Notes under the pieces: generated by a model
The model's input: the letters and a program-made list of their open reading frames with translations, nothing else
Database searches by the model: none
Told to the model about the DNA's origin: nothing
NCBI GenBank assembly: GCA_035534455.1
Contig: DATLRV010000029.1
Coordinates: 5,018 to 69,017, forward strand
DNA: 64,000 nucleotides
DNA from: JAJYVT01 sp035534455
GTDB taxonomy: Bacteria > Actinomycetota > Acidimicrobiia > Acidimicrobiales > RAAP-2
Direction of reading: 5' to 3'
Shown here: positions 36,954-45,043 of the stretch, piece after piece
Layout: every line of letters begins with the position of its first letter
Position numbering within the stretch: position 1 is the first letter of the stretch
Made by a program: the position numbers and the translations under genes

Positions 36954-38888
36954 ATGACGGAGGGGATCCCACAGGTCTCCCCCTTTGCCGTCACCGCAGC
37001 TGCGGGCGACCTCACCGCCACCGGAGCGCTCCCCCGGATGGGATCCACCGTCGTGGCCGCGGCCGCGCCGGCGGCCACGTCCGCCGCCGTCTACGCCGCG
37101 GCCGCCATCTTCGCCTACCACCGCATCTTGTTCGCGGCGGCGAGCAGCATGCCCGGCTGCAATTGCGGCGACCAGGCGCAGGAGGTGTGGTTCCTCCGAT
37201 GGCCGCTCTACGCGGTGAGCCACGGGTTGAACCCGTTCTTCTCCACCTGGATGAACTATCCCCGCGGGGTCAACCTCGCGATCAACACCGCGTCACCGCT
37301 GCTCGGACTCGCGTCCGCGCCGCTCCAGCTCACGATCGGGACCGTGGCCGCGTACGACGTCCTGCTGGTGCTCGGACTGACGGCGTCCGCGCTGGCCATG
37401 TGCCTGGCGCTGCGTCGTTGGGTGCGCTCGTGGGCGGCGGCGTTCGCGGGCGGCCTCCTCTACGGGTTCTCGCCGTACATGATCGGTCAGGGCAGGGGCC
37501 ACGTCTTCCTCGTCGTGCTGTTCGTCCCGCCGATCGTGCTGGTGGTCCTCCACGAGATCACCGTCGCGCAGGCGCACGGCCCGGTCCGCGACGGCCTCCT
37601 GCTCGGGTTGCTACTCGCGCTCCAGTACTACATCTCTCCCGAGGTGCTCGCGATGACCGTCGTCGTCGCCGTCGTGGGCGTCGCGCTCCTCGCAGCTCTG
37701 CGGTGGCGGAGGGTCCAGGACCGGATCGGGCACACCGCGCTCGCAGCCGGCGTGGCGGCGCTCGTGTGCGCGGCGGCGCTCGCCTACCCCGTGTGGATGG
37801 CGACGCGCGGACCGCAGCACGTGACCGGTCCTCCCCACCCGTTGAGCGGCCTCTCCATCTTCCCTGGAGATCTGCTCGGTCCGGTGCTCCCCACGTCGAA
37901 CCAGCTCCTCGCCCCGCACGCGCTCGCCGTCCACGCCAACGCGCTCGTCGGCAACAACGTCGACGAGAACGGGATGTACCTCGGCGTCCCGCTCGTGATC
38001 GTCCTCGCCGTCTTCGCATGGGTGTACCGGCGCCGCCGCGCGATCCTCTGGTTCGTCTTGATGGCGGTCGTCGCGGCCATCCTCGCCCTCGGGCCGCAGC
38101 TTGTCGTCGACACCCACCACACCGGCGTGCCACTGCCCGCATGGGTGCTCGGGCGGCTCCCGCTGCTGCAGGACATCCTCGACGTCCGCTTCTCCCTCTT
38201 CGTCCAGCTGTTCGCCGCGGCGGCGCTCGCGCTGGGGCTCGACGAGATGCTCGCCGCCGCACGGGGGACGGGGTGGCGCGACGCGGCGTCGCACGTCGTC
38301 GGGGTCGCCGCGCCGGCCGCCGTCGGCGTCGTGGCCCTCCTCCCGCTCGTTCCGGCGTCGGCCTACTCGCCGGCCCCGGCGCTCACCCCCGCCTTCTTCA
38401 CGTCGCCGGCCGTCGACCAGATCCCCGCGGGGTCCGCTGTCCTCACGTACCCCTACACCCTCCGCGCGGACGCCGAGTGGAGCATGACCTTCCAGGCGGA
38501 GGCGGGGATGCGGTTCAAGGTGTTCGGCGCCGACGCGTTCGTCCCCGACGGGCCCGGCGGCACGAGCGTCCCGACCCCGACGCCGCTCGCCCCCCGGGTC
38601 GTCGAGCATCTCTTCTCGGACGCGTACACACCGGAGTTCGCCAAGGTCGAGCTCGGGACAGCGCCGAACGCCGCCACACCGCCCGTCGACGGACGCACCG
38701 TCGCGGCGCTGCGAACGTTCCTCGCGCGCTACCACGTCTCGACGGTCGTCGTCTCGCACTTCGGTCGCGACCCCGACAAGGTCGTCGGCTACGTGACCGA
38801 CGCGCTCGGCACGCCGGTCGTGACCGGGGGCGTATGGGCATGGTTCGACGTGCCCCGCCTCCTGGCGCGGCCCGCGGCCGCGCCCTGA
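36954..38888 (+). CDS. Multi-pass membrane protein, GT-C/PMT-like
   Basis: The 644-residue protein has about eleven predicted membrane helices. After the first helix come CNCGDQAQEVWFLRWPLYAV and NYPRGVNLAINTASPLLG, resembling the acidic first loop of GT-C glycosyltransferases (Asp/Glu pair next to a helix). A large soluble domain of about 150 residues closes the chain (from about 480). Such proteins move sugars from polyprenyl-phosphate donors onto proteins or glycans on the outside of the membrane. The domain match is by layout only. It is followed 4 bp later by the convergent DUF4232 gene. Confidence 0.7.
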   Translation: MTEGIPQVSPFAVTAAAGDLTATGALPRMGSTVVAAAAPAATSAAVYAAAAIFAYHRILFAAASSMPGCNCGDQAQEVWFLRWPLYAVSHGLNPFFSTWMNYPRGVNLAINTASPLLGLASAPLQLTIGTVAAYDVLLVLGLTASALAMCLALRRWVRSWAAAFAGGLLYGFSPYMIGQGRGHVFLVVLFVPPIVLVVLHEITVAQAHGPVRDGLLLGLLLALQYYISPEVLAMTVVVAVVGVALLAALRWRRVQDRIGHTALAAGVAALVCAAALAYPVWMATRGPQHVTGPPHPLSGLSIFPGDLLGPVLPTSNQLLAPHALAVHANALVGNNVDENGMYLGVPLVIVLAVFAWVYRRRRAILWFVLMAVVAAILALGPQLVVDTHHTGVPLPAWVLGRLPLLQDILDVRFSLFVQLFAAAALALGLDEMLAAARGTGWRDAASHVVGVAAPAAVGVVALLPLVPASAYSPAPALTPAFFTSPAVDQIPAGSAVLTYPYTLRADAEWSMTFQAEAGMRFKVFGADAFVPDGPGGTSVPTPTPLAPRVVEHLFSDAYTPEFAKVELGTAPNAATPPVDGRTVAALRTFLARYHVSTVVVSHFGRDPDKVVGYVTDALGTPVVTGGVWAWFDVPRLLARPAAAP

Positions 38889-38892
38889 ACCG

Positions 38893-39549
38893 CTACGAGG
38901 ACGGCGGCAGCGCCGATCCGGTGGTGCCCGGCACCACCGGATGGATCTGCAGCGGAGAGCACCCGGGGAGCGGCAGTGTCACGCGCTGGGAGTGCGTCGA
39001 TGTGGGTGGCGTGACGAGCAGCGCCGGGTAGGTCGGACACGACGACGCCGTCCCCTCGGGAACGTCGGTGCCCTCGACGAGTGCGGACGCCGTGGCCCCC
39101 GGCGCGAGCGTCACCACCGGCGGCGCGGTCGACCCTGTCTCCATGCCGCCGAGGTACCCGTTGGGCGAACGCTGCGCCTGCGAGACCTGCTGGCCTGTCG
39201 CGTTGAGCGCCGCGACGCCCGGGTAGCCCGACAGCGTGCACGTCGACGAACCCGTGTTCTTGAACAGCAGCGGCCCTCCCTCGTGGCCGAGCCCGGCGCC
39301 GCCCTGTCCGTGCGAGATGCTCAGGTCGGCGAAGGTGCAGCGCGTTGTCCCCGGCGCAGCCGACGTCGTCGACGTGGGGGTGGAGGACGACGTCGGTGGC
39401 GCGGTGGTCGTCGTGGGACGGGACGTGTGCGTCTTGTGGTGCGACCGGTGCGATGTGCGCGACGCGGAGGGGCTCCCTCCCCCGCAGGCGCTGCACGCGA
39501 GCGCCACTCCGCCGACGAGCGCGACGGCGACGACGGAACCCTTGCGCAT
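38893..39549 (-). CDS. DUF4232 domain lipoprotein
   Basis: The 218-residue product begins with a lipoprotein-type signal (MRKGSVVAVALVGGVALACS) with two candidate lipid-modified cysteines. A Ser/Thr/Pro-rich linker of about 45 residues follows (TTTTAPPTSSSTPTSTTS). The DUF4232 domain then starts at about 70, with RCTFADLSISHGQGGAG, LLFKNTGSSTCTLSGYPGVA and a closing CSPLQIHPV. Function is unknown; the domain is a secreted immunoglobulin-like fold common in actinobacteria. The ATG is preceded by TACGTT at 6 nt on the minus strand. Confidence 0.88.
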   Translation of the reverse strand: MRKGSVVAVALVGGVALACSACGGGSPSASRTSHRSHHKTHTSRPTTTTAPPTSSSTPTSTTSAAPGTTRCTFADLSISHGQGGAGLGHEGGPLLFKNTGSSTCTLSGYPGVAALNATGQQVSQAQRSPNGYLGGMETGSTAPPVVTLAPGATASALVEGTDVPEGTASSCPTYPALLVTPPTSTHSQRVTLPLPGCSPLQIHPVVPGTTGSALPPSS

Positions 39550-39555
39550 CGCCTG

Positions 39556-39561
39556 AACGTA
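39556..39561 (-). promoter_or_regulatory. -10 box of the DUF4232 lipoprotein gene (TACGTT on minus strand)
   Basis: TACGTT ends 6 nt before ATG 39549, a leaderless spacing. Confidence 0.45.
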
Positions 39562-39609
39562 CCAGCCAGGCTCAGTGCGCCGGACCCGGTGCGCGATCCC
39601 CGCTCCAGG

Positions 39610-39682
39610 TTCCGGGGGGAGGGCTCGAACCTCCAACATCCGGCTCCAAAGGCCGACGTTCTGCCGATTGAACTACCCCGGA
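39610..39682 (-). tRNA. tRNA-Gln (anticodon UUG)
   Basis: The 73-nt cloverleaf reads on the minus strand. The acceptor arm is TCCGGGG paired with CCCCGGA plus discriminator A. The D arm is GTTC/GAAC, the anticodon arm TCGGC-CTTTGGA-GCCGG, and the T arm GGAGG-TTCGAGC-CCTCC. The anticodon is TTG at 39647-39649 (plus-strand CAA), reading CAA and, by wobble, CAG codons. The CCA end is not encoded. It lies upstream of the glmU block in a place where actinobacteria often keep this tRNA. Confidence 0.95.
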
Positions 39683-39842
39683 TCCGCCGTCCATTCAACC
39701 AGGTCCGGACGGAGCGGTCCGTCGCACTAAGAAGTTCGGAAGAACGCCCGACCTGGGACTTCTCGCCGTCGAGCCCCCCGATAGTGTCGTTGCGGCCGAC
39801 CAGCCGACAAAGTGGAGCCGCCGTTGCGTGGCCGCCGGCGTG
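39683..39842. other. Intergenic region before the two-component system
   Basis: It contains a small inverted repeat GTTC-GGAA-GAAC around 39735-39746 and a plausible -10 box TAGTGT at 39782-39787. No other gene is seen. Confidence 0.4.
39782..39787 (+). promoter_or_regulatory. Candidate -10 box TAGTGT of the two-component operon
   Basis: TAGTGT would start transcription near 39794, leaving a leader of about 64 nt that contains a perfect AAAGGAGG ribosome-binding site at 39843-39850. Confidence 0.4.
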
Positions 39843-39857
39843 AAAGGAGGGTCCGGG

Positions 39858-40529
39858 GTGCGCATCCTCGTCGTCGACGACGATCCCGGCGTACGGGCCG
39901 CGCTCGACCGCGCGCTGCGGCTCGACGGCTACGAGGTCGCGTCGGTCGCCGACGGCGCCTCGGCGCTCGACGCACTGGCGGGCTCGCCCCCCGACGCGGT
40001 GGTGCTCGACCTCGGGCTCCCGGGGATCGACGGCCTCGAGGTCTGCAGGCGGATGCGCACCGCGGGTGACGACACGCCGGTGCTGATGCTCACCGCCCGC
40101 GACGCCGTCCACGACCGTGTCCTCGGACTCGACGCAGGGGCCGACGACTACGTCGTCAAGCCGTTCGCGCTCGCGGAGCTCGAGGCGCGCCTGCGCGCGC
40201 TGCTGCGCCGGCGGCCCGCGGAAGGCGGCGAGTCGCTGCGCTTCGCCGACCTCGTGCTCGACCTCGGCACGCGTGAGGCGCGGCGATCCGACCGCGTCTT
40301 CACGTTGACCCGCATCGAATTCGACCTGCTGGAGCTCTTCATGCGCCACCCACGCCAGGTGCTCACGCGCGAGGTGATCCTCGACCGCGTGTGGGGCTAC
40401 ACCTTCGACTCGGGCACGAACTCGCTCGCGGTCTACGTGGGGTACCTGCGCCGCAAGACCGAGGCGGGGAACGAGCCCCGCCTGCTGCACACCGTGCGCG
40501 GCGTGGGGTACGTGCTGCGCGAACGGTGA
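39858..40529 (+). CDS. OmpR/PhoB-family response regulator
   Basis: The 223-residue regulator has a receiver domain (about 1-115) with acidic pocket VVDDDPG, phospho-acceptor Asp51 in VVLDLGLPGIDG and conserved Lys in DDYVVKPFAL. A winged-helix DNA-binding domain follows (about 125-222; LTRIEFDLLELFMRHPRQVL, DRVWGY, YLRRKTE, TVRGVGYVLR). GTG 39858 is preceded at 7 nt by AAAGGAGG (39843-39850), a perfect ribosome-binding site. The stop overlaps the sensor kinase start (GTGA). It most resembles MprA/TcrA-type envelope-stress regulators of actinobacteria; the signal is unknown. Confidence 0.93.
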   Translation: MRILVVDDDPGVRAALDRALRLDGYEVASVADGASALDALAGSPPDAVVLDLGLPGIDGLEVCRRMRTAGDDTPVLMLTARDAVHDRVLGLDAGADDYVVKPFALAELEARLRALLRRRPAEGGESLRFADLVLDLGTREARRSDRVFTLTRIEFDLLELFMRHPRQVLTREVILDRVWGYTFDSGTNSLAVYVGYLRRKTEAGNEPRLLHTVRGVGYVLRER

Positions 40530-41929
40530 CCTTCCGCAGCAGGCTCGTCCTCGTCGCGGCGATCGCCGTCGTGGTGGCGGTGTTCGCCGCGGCCGCAGCG
40601 AGCTACTTCGCCGCGCGCAATTCGCTGCTGGGGTCGATCGACGGCACGCTGCGCGCCGAGGCGCGCGGAACCCTCCAGTCGGTCCGGACGAACGCCGGGC
40701 ACCTCGAGCGCCACCCTGCACTCGGCTACCAGGGCTACCAGTTCGTGACGCCATCGGGCGTCGTCCTCAGCGGTGGAGGGATCCCGCAGTCCCCGGCGGT
40801 GAAGACGGTCGCCGCGGGCGGTGCAGCAGAGCTCTTCGCGGACGTCACGATCGGAGGTGCCGACTTCCGGGAGCTCGTCGTCTACGTGGGGATCCTCACA
40901 GTGTTCACAGGGGGCATCTACGCGGGGACCACGCGCGCCGCCCTCCAGGTGGTCGTGCCGCTCACGAGCGTCGAGAGCCAGCTGCAACGCCTCGGCTTCA
41001 TCCTCGCGGGCGTCGCCGTCGTCGGCATCGCGCTCGCGCTGCTGCTCGCGTGGCTGGTGGGCCGCACCGCGCTCGTGCCGCTCGACGAGCTGACCGCCGC
41101 GGTCGAGCAGGTGGCCGCGACGACCGACGTGAGCCAGCGCCTCGACCCCGGGGGCCCCGACGAGCTCGGCAGGCTGCGCCGCGCGTTCAACCACCTGCTC
41201 AGCGCGCTGCAGCGCTCCCAGGAGGCGCAGCGACAGCTCGTCCTCGACGCGGGGCACGAGCTCCGTACGCCGCTCACCAGCCTCCGGACGAACGTCGAGG
41301 TGATCCGCAGGCTCGACCAGCTCTCGCTCGACGAGCGCGAGGTGCTCGTGGACGACCTCCTCACCCAGATGAGCGAGCTCACCACCCTCGTCGGCGACCT
41401 GTCGGAGCTCGCGCGCGGCGAGCAGCGCCCGACGCCCCCGCGGACGTTCCGCCTCGACCGACTCCTCGAGGACGCGGTCGCCGTCGCCACGACGCACGGT
41501 CGCGCCCGGGAGGTGACCTACCGCCTGTCGTCGAGCCCGACGTGGGTTCGTGGGCAGCGCGACCGGCTCGAGCGTGCCATCGGCAACCTCCTGGACAACG
41601 CGCTCAAGTGGAGCCCGCCGGGCGGCGTGGTGGAGGTCACCTGCCACGGCGGCATCGTCACGGTGCGCGACCACGGACCGGGGATCGCCGACGAGGACCT
41701 CCCGCACGTCTTCGACCGCTTCTATCGCGCCCCGGGCGCGCGCGGCCTCCCCGGGTCGGGTCTGGGTCTCGCGATCGTCGCCCAGGTCGCCCACGCCGAG
41801 GGCGGTTCCGTCTGGGCCGGCAGCGCGCCCGGGGGCGGCGCGATCTTCAGGTTCGACGTCCCCACGGTGCCGCCGCCGGGCGAGGGCGACCGCACAGGGG
41901 CCGAGGCAGGGGCAGAGGACGACGAGTAG
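40526..41929 (+). CDS. Sensor histidine kinase of the HAMP-HisKA type
   Basis: The 467-residue kinase has an N-terminal helix (LVLVAAIAVVVAVFAAAAAS), an extracytoplasmic sensor of about 120 residues, a second helix (GFILAGVAVVGIALALLLAW, near 155-175) and a HAMP linker. The HisKA box VLDAGHELRTPLTSLRTN carries His244, and the ATPase domain shows NLLDNALKWSPPG (N box), VRDHGPGI (G1), FDRFYR (F) and GSGLGLAI (G2). The C-terminal 20 residues are acidic. It phosphorylates the adjacent regulator, to which it is translationally coupled. Confidence 0.93.
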   Translation: MTFRSRLVLVAAIAVVVAVFAAAAASYFAARNSLLGSIDGTLRAEARGTLQSVRTNAGHLERHPALGYQGYQFVTPSGVVLSGGGIPQSPAVKTVAAGGAAELFADVTIGGADFRELVVYVGILTVFTGGIYAGTTRAALQVVVPLTSVESQLQRLGFILAGVAVVGIALALLLAWLVGRTALVPLDELTAAVEQVAATTDVSQRLDPGGPDELGRLRRAFNHLLSALQRSQEAQRQLVLDAGHELRTPLTSLRTNVEVIRRLDQLSLDEREVLVDDLLTQMSELTTLVGDLSELARGEQRPTPPRTFRLDRLLEDAVAVATTHGRAREVTYRLSSSPTWVRGQRDRLERAIGNLLDNALKWSPPGGVVEVTCHGGIVTVRDHGPGIADEDLPHVFDRFYRAPGARGLPGSGLGLAIVAQVAHAEGGSVWAGSAPGGGAIFRFDVPTVPPPGEGDRTGAEAGAEDDE

Positions 41930-42051
41930 CCGGCCCAGGGGCCTGTCGCCGGCGGATCGGGGGGTCCGCCAGGCACGTGGACCGGCGGCCTCGGTGACAA
42001 CGGGCATTCCCGGCCCCGCACGGGGAATGATGATGAGAGGAGGCGGACGAC

Positions 42052-42270
42052 ATGGTGAGGGATCGGACACGAGCGCCCGGCGACGGCGGACGCGGCGGTA
42101 GCCGGAGGGGCCGCCGCCGGTGGCCCCGGGCGCGCCGCGCCTGGCGCCGCGCCGCCGACGGGGCCTCGTCGGTCGTCGACGGGATCGTCGGCGCACTCGG
42201 CCCGGCCCCGCGCCCGGTCGTGGTCCCGGTGCCGGTGCGCGCCACACGGCCGCTTCGCCCGGGCACATAG
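42052..42270 (+). CDS. Small Arg-rich protein of unknown function (72 aa)
   Basis: The ATG at 42052 has AGAGGAGG 9-16 nt upstream, a good ribosome-binding site, which supports a real gene. The product has an Arg/Gly-rich first half (GGSRRGRRRWPRARRAWRR) and a Val/Pro-rich second half (SSVVDGIVGALGPAPRPVVV). No family is recognised. It stands between the sensor kinase and bS22. A spurious frame in GC-rich DNA remains possible. Confidence 0.45.
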   Translation: MVRDRTRAPGDGGRGGSRRGRRRWPRARRAWRRAADGASSVVDGIVGALGPAPRPVVVPVPVRATRPLRPGT

Positions 42271-42306
42271 GTGGCGGGCGACGTGGCGGGCGACGTGCCG
42301 GCCCTG

Positions 42307-42312
42307 TAACCT
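42307..42312 (+). promoter_or_regulatory. -10 box TAACCT of the bS22 gene
   Basis: TAACCT ends 10 nt before ATG 42323, giving a leader of only a few bases. A 12-bp direct repeat gtggcgggcgac lies just upstream. Confidence 0.4.
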
Positions 42313-42322
42313 GCCCCGAGCC

Positions 42323-42421
42323 ATGGGAAGCCTCATCAAGAAGCGCCGCAAGCGCATGCGGAAGAAGAAGCACAAGAAGATGCTGAAGGCCACGCGCTGG
42401 CAGCGGCGCGCGGGCAAGTAA
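42323..42421 (+). CDS. Small ribosomal subunit protein bS22 (AURKAIP1/COX24 domain)
   Basis: This 32-residue protein, MGSLIKKRRKRMRKKKHKKM followed by LKATRWQRRAGK, belongs to the AURKAIP1/COX24 domain family. In actinobacteria this family is the 30S protein bS22 seen in mycobacterial ribosome structures. It is strongly basic throughout, as expected for a peptide buried in rRNA. Its short length means it is easily missed. It ends 8 bp before the convergent ispE stop. Confidence 0.9.
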   Translation: MGSLIKKRRKRMRKKKHKKMLKATRWQRRAGK

Positions 42422-42429
42422 GTCCGGGA

Positions 42430-43284
42430 CTACTCCTCGGGGGCGCCGCCCGTCCCCGGACCGGCCCATCCGGCCGGCACCGTGCGGACCGGGATGAGGC
42501 GCCCCTCGTCGCGCCCGCACACGAGGAGCTCCCCGTGAGCGACGCCGACCTCTTCGCCCGAGCCCTCGACGAACCAGGTGGAGCCGCTCCCCGCGAGCAC
42601 GGGCGCCCGGCCGGTCCGCTCGCCGAGCAGCTCGCGCCATGCGACGAGGCGCGGGTCCACGGCGAGGGCGGCACCGGTGAGCCGGTTCTGCTCCTCCTCG
42701 GGCCCGCGGCCGGCCGCCACCAGCTCGTCGAAGCGCCGGTACACGGCGGCCGTGTCCACGCCGAAGGGCGGGACGAGCAGCACGAACGAGCGATCCCGGA
42801 ACTCGAGCGGCGTCACTCGCTCGCCGATGCCCTCGACGCGCGCCCGGCCGCCGACCGTGCAGAACGGCACGTCGCCACCCAGCCCGGCCGCGACGGACAG
42901 GTCGTCGACACCCGCCCACCGGAGGATCGCCGCGGCGTCGGCGGAGCCGCCGCCGAGGCCGCCGCCGACCGGAATGTGCTTCTCCACCCGAACCGCGGCG
43001 CGCCGCCCCGCGGCGGCGAGCGCCCGCGCGACGAGGTTGTCGGAGCCCGCCGAGAGCCCCTCCGCCCGCGCGCCGGGTGCAGCGACGACCTCGACCGGCG
43101 CCAGGACGGATGCGGGCTCGGGGACGCCGGATCGGGGGTCGACGACGAGGCGGTCGAAGAGATCCAGGGTGACCATCTCCGCGACGATGTCGTGGTACCC
43201 GTCGTCACGGCGACCGACGACCTGCAAGGACACCGTGAGCTTCGCCGGCGCCACGAGGACGGCGGTCGCACGGTCGCCGCTCAC
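42430..43284 (-). CDS. ispE: 4-diphosphocytidyl-2-C-methyl-D-erythritol kinase
   Basis: The 284-residue GHMP kinase phosphorylates CDP-methylerythritol in the MEP isoprenoid pathway. The start APAKLTVSLQVVGRRDDGYH carries the catalytic Lys and His. The phosphate loop is HIPVGGGLGGGSADAAAILR and the third motif is VLAGSGSTWFVEG. The region LGGDVPFCTVGGRARVEGIG contains the active Asp. GTG 43284 overlaps the rsmA stop. Linking ispE with rsmA, tatD and metG is standard actinobacterial gene order. Confidence 0.96.
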   Translation of the reverse strand: MSGDRATAVLVAPAKLTVSLQVVGRRDDGYHDIVAEMVTLDLFDRLVVDPRSGVPEPASVLAPVEVVAAPGARAEGLSAGSDNLVARALAAAGRRAAVRVEKHIPVGGGLGGGSADAAAILRWAGVDDLSVAAGLGGDVPFCTVGGRARVEGIGERVTPLEFRDRSFVLLVPPFGVDTAAVYRRFDELVAAGRGPEEEQNRLTGAALAVDPRLVAWRELLGERTGRAPVLAGSGSTWFVEGSGEEVGVAHGELLVCGRDEGRLIPVRTVPAGWAGPGTGGAPEE

Positions 43285-44138
43285 CGGGTGACGGCCCCCG
43301 GCGGCGTCCGCGCCGCGAGCGCACCCCACTGGGCGACGTCCAATTCCTCCGCGCGCGCGGTGGGGGCCACCCCCGCGGCGCCGAACGCGTCCGGCTCGAC
43401 GACGCCCGCGAGCGAGCGGCGCAGCATCTTGCGCCGCTGCCCGAATCCCGCCTGCACGACGGCGCACAGCCGCCGGTAGGTGACGGCTCCGGGTGCGAGC
43501 GCGGGGACGTCGCGGCGGACGATGCGCACGAGCGCGGAGTCGACCGAGGGCCGGGGCACGAACACCGTCGGGGGCACGGACCCCACCACCGCGGCCTGCG
43601 CCCAGTAGCGCACCTTCACCGACACCGCGCCGTAGGCGCGCGTTCCCGGTGCAGCGGCCAGCCGCTCGGCGACCTCGCGCTGGACCATCACGAGCATCGA
43701 GCGGATCTGCGGGGCCTCCTCCAGCACGCGCACGACGATCGGCGTCGCCACGTTGTAGGGGAGGTTCGCCACGAGGGTCCACGGCGTCACCTCCCCGAGG
43801 ATCTGCGAGAAGTCCAGGCGGAGCCCGTCCCCCTCGACGACCCGGACGTTCCCGCACTCCCCCACGACCGAGCGCAGGACCGGCACGAGGTGACGATCCA
43901 CCTCCACGGCGACGACCTCCGCGCCGGTCCGGCCGAGCGCGAGCGTGAGCGACCCGAGTCCCGCGCCGACCTCGACGACGTGCGAGGTGTCGTCCACGCC
44001 GGCCAGCCGGACGATGCGCCCGACCGTGTTGGGGTCGGCGACGAAGTGCTGGCCCAGCGCCTTGCTCGGGCGCAGGCCGTGCTCGTCCATGAGCCGGCGG
44101 ACGTCCGCCAGTCCGAGGCTGGCGGGTCCGGTGCTCAC
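43281..44138 (-). CDS. rsmA: 16S rRNA (A1518/A1519-N6,N6)-dimethyltransferase
   Basis: The 285-residue enzyme (KsgA) dimethylates the two adjacent adenines near the 3' end of 16S rRNA late in 30S assembly. Its motifs are SKALGQHFVADPNTVGRIVR, the SAM loop VVEVGAGLGSLTLAL, VAVEVDRHLVPVL and the catalytic NLPYN (LVANLPYNVATPIV), then QREVAERLAAAPGTRAYGAV. GTG 44138 overlaps the tatD stop. Confidence 0.96.
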   Translation of the reverse strand: MSTGPASLGLADVRRLMDEHGLRPSKALGQHFVADPNTVGRIVRLAGVDDTSHVVEVGAGLGSLTLALGRTGAEVVAVEVDRHLVPVLRSVVGECGNVRVVEGDGLRLDFSQILGEVTPWTLVANLPYNVATPIVVRVLEEAPQIRSMLVMVQREVAERLAAAPGTRAYGAVSVKVRYWAQAAVVGSVPPTVFVPRPSVDSALVRIVRRDVPALAPGAVTYRRLCAVVQAGFGQRRKMLRRSLAGVVEPDAFGAAGVAPTARAEELDVAQWGALAARTPPGAVTR

Positions 44139-45043
44139 AGCCCGAACACCCGGAGGGCGACCTCGCTCGACGTCCGTGCGACCGTGCCGGGCTCGACACC
44201 CTTCACCTCGGCGACCGCGGCGCCGACGAGAGGCACGTACGCGGGCTCATTCGCCTTCCCGCGGTGCGGCACCGGCGCGAGGAACGGGCTGTCGGTCTCG
44301 ACGAGCAGCCGGTCGAGGGGGCAGAGCGCCACCGCCTCGCGCACGTCGGCCGCGTTCCGGAACGTGACGATCCCGCTGAACGAGAGCACCATCCCCGCGT
44401 CCAGGCACCGCCGCGCCTCGTCCGGACCGCCCGTGAAGCAGTGGAGGACGGCGCGTCCGGGGACACCTTCGGCCTCGAGGACGTCGAAGAGGTCGCTCCA
44501 GGCGTCGCGGGCGTGGACGACGAGGGCGAGGCCGAGGCGGTGCGCGGCGGCGACCTGCTCGGCGAAGGCGCGGCGCTGCACCTCGCGCGGCGAGTGCTCG
44601 TAGTGGTAGTCGAGCCCGCACTCGCCCACCGCCACGAGCCGGCCCCCCTCCGCCACCGCCTCCCCGCGGGCGACCGCTGCCTCGAGGAGCGCGACGGTCG
44701 CCTCCACGCCCTCGGAGGCGTCGTGCGGGTGCAGCCCCGCGGTGGCCCAGAGCCCCGGCGCACCCTCGTCGAGCTCGCCCCCGGCACTGCGCGACGCGAG
44801 GGAGAGGGCCTCCTGCGAGGTCGCCGGGCCGGTCCCCACGCACACGATGCGGCGCACCCCCGCCTCGGCGGCCCGTCGCAGGGAGGCCGCCAGACGCGCG
44901 TCGGCCGCGGACGCACCCTCGTCGGCGGCGCCCTCGTCCGGGGCGCCGGACGCGCGGGCGGGGTCCGGGCCGCGCTCGCCGAGGAGGTAGGTGTCCTGGA
45001 GATGCGAGTGGGAGTCGACCCACTCGATGCCGTTCGCGCTCAC
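44135..45043 (-). CDS. tatD: TatD family metal-dependent DNase
   Basis: The 302-residue TIM-barrel hydrolase shows DSHSHLQDTY (metal-binding HxH), the sequence AVGECGLDYHYEHS (metal Glu), LVVHARDAWSDL, LHCFTGGPDEARRCLD and LLVETDSPFLAPVPHRGK. TatD enzymes have 3'-5' exonuclease activity linked to DNA repair or turnover. A low-complexity insertion near residue 30 (Asp/Glu/Gly/Ala-rich) is unusual. GTG 45043 overlaps the metG stop (GTGA). Confidence 0.95.
   Translation of the reverse strand: MSANGIEWVDSHSHLQDTYLLGERGPDPARASGAPDEGAADEGASAADARLAASLRRAAEAGVRRIVCVGTGPATSQEALSLASRSAGGELDEGAPGLWATAGLHPHDASEGVEATVALLEAAVARGEAVAEGGRLVAVGECGLDYHYEHSPREVQRRAFAEQVAAAHRLGLALVVHARDAWSDLFDVLEAEGVPGRAVLHCFTGGPDEARRCLDAGMVLSFSGIVTFRNAADVREAVALCPLDRLLVETDSPFLAPVPHRGKANEPAYVPLVGAAVAEVKGVEPGTVARTSSEVALRVFGL

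Noticed and set aside
39610..39682. First read as tRNA-Trp because CCA is visible in the loop on the plus strand
   Set aside because: On the correct strand the anticodon loop is CTTTGGA, so positions 34-36 are TTG and the tRNA is Gln.
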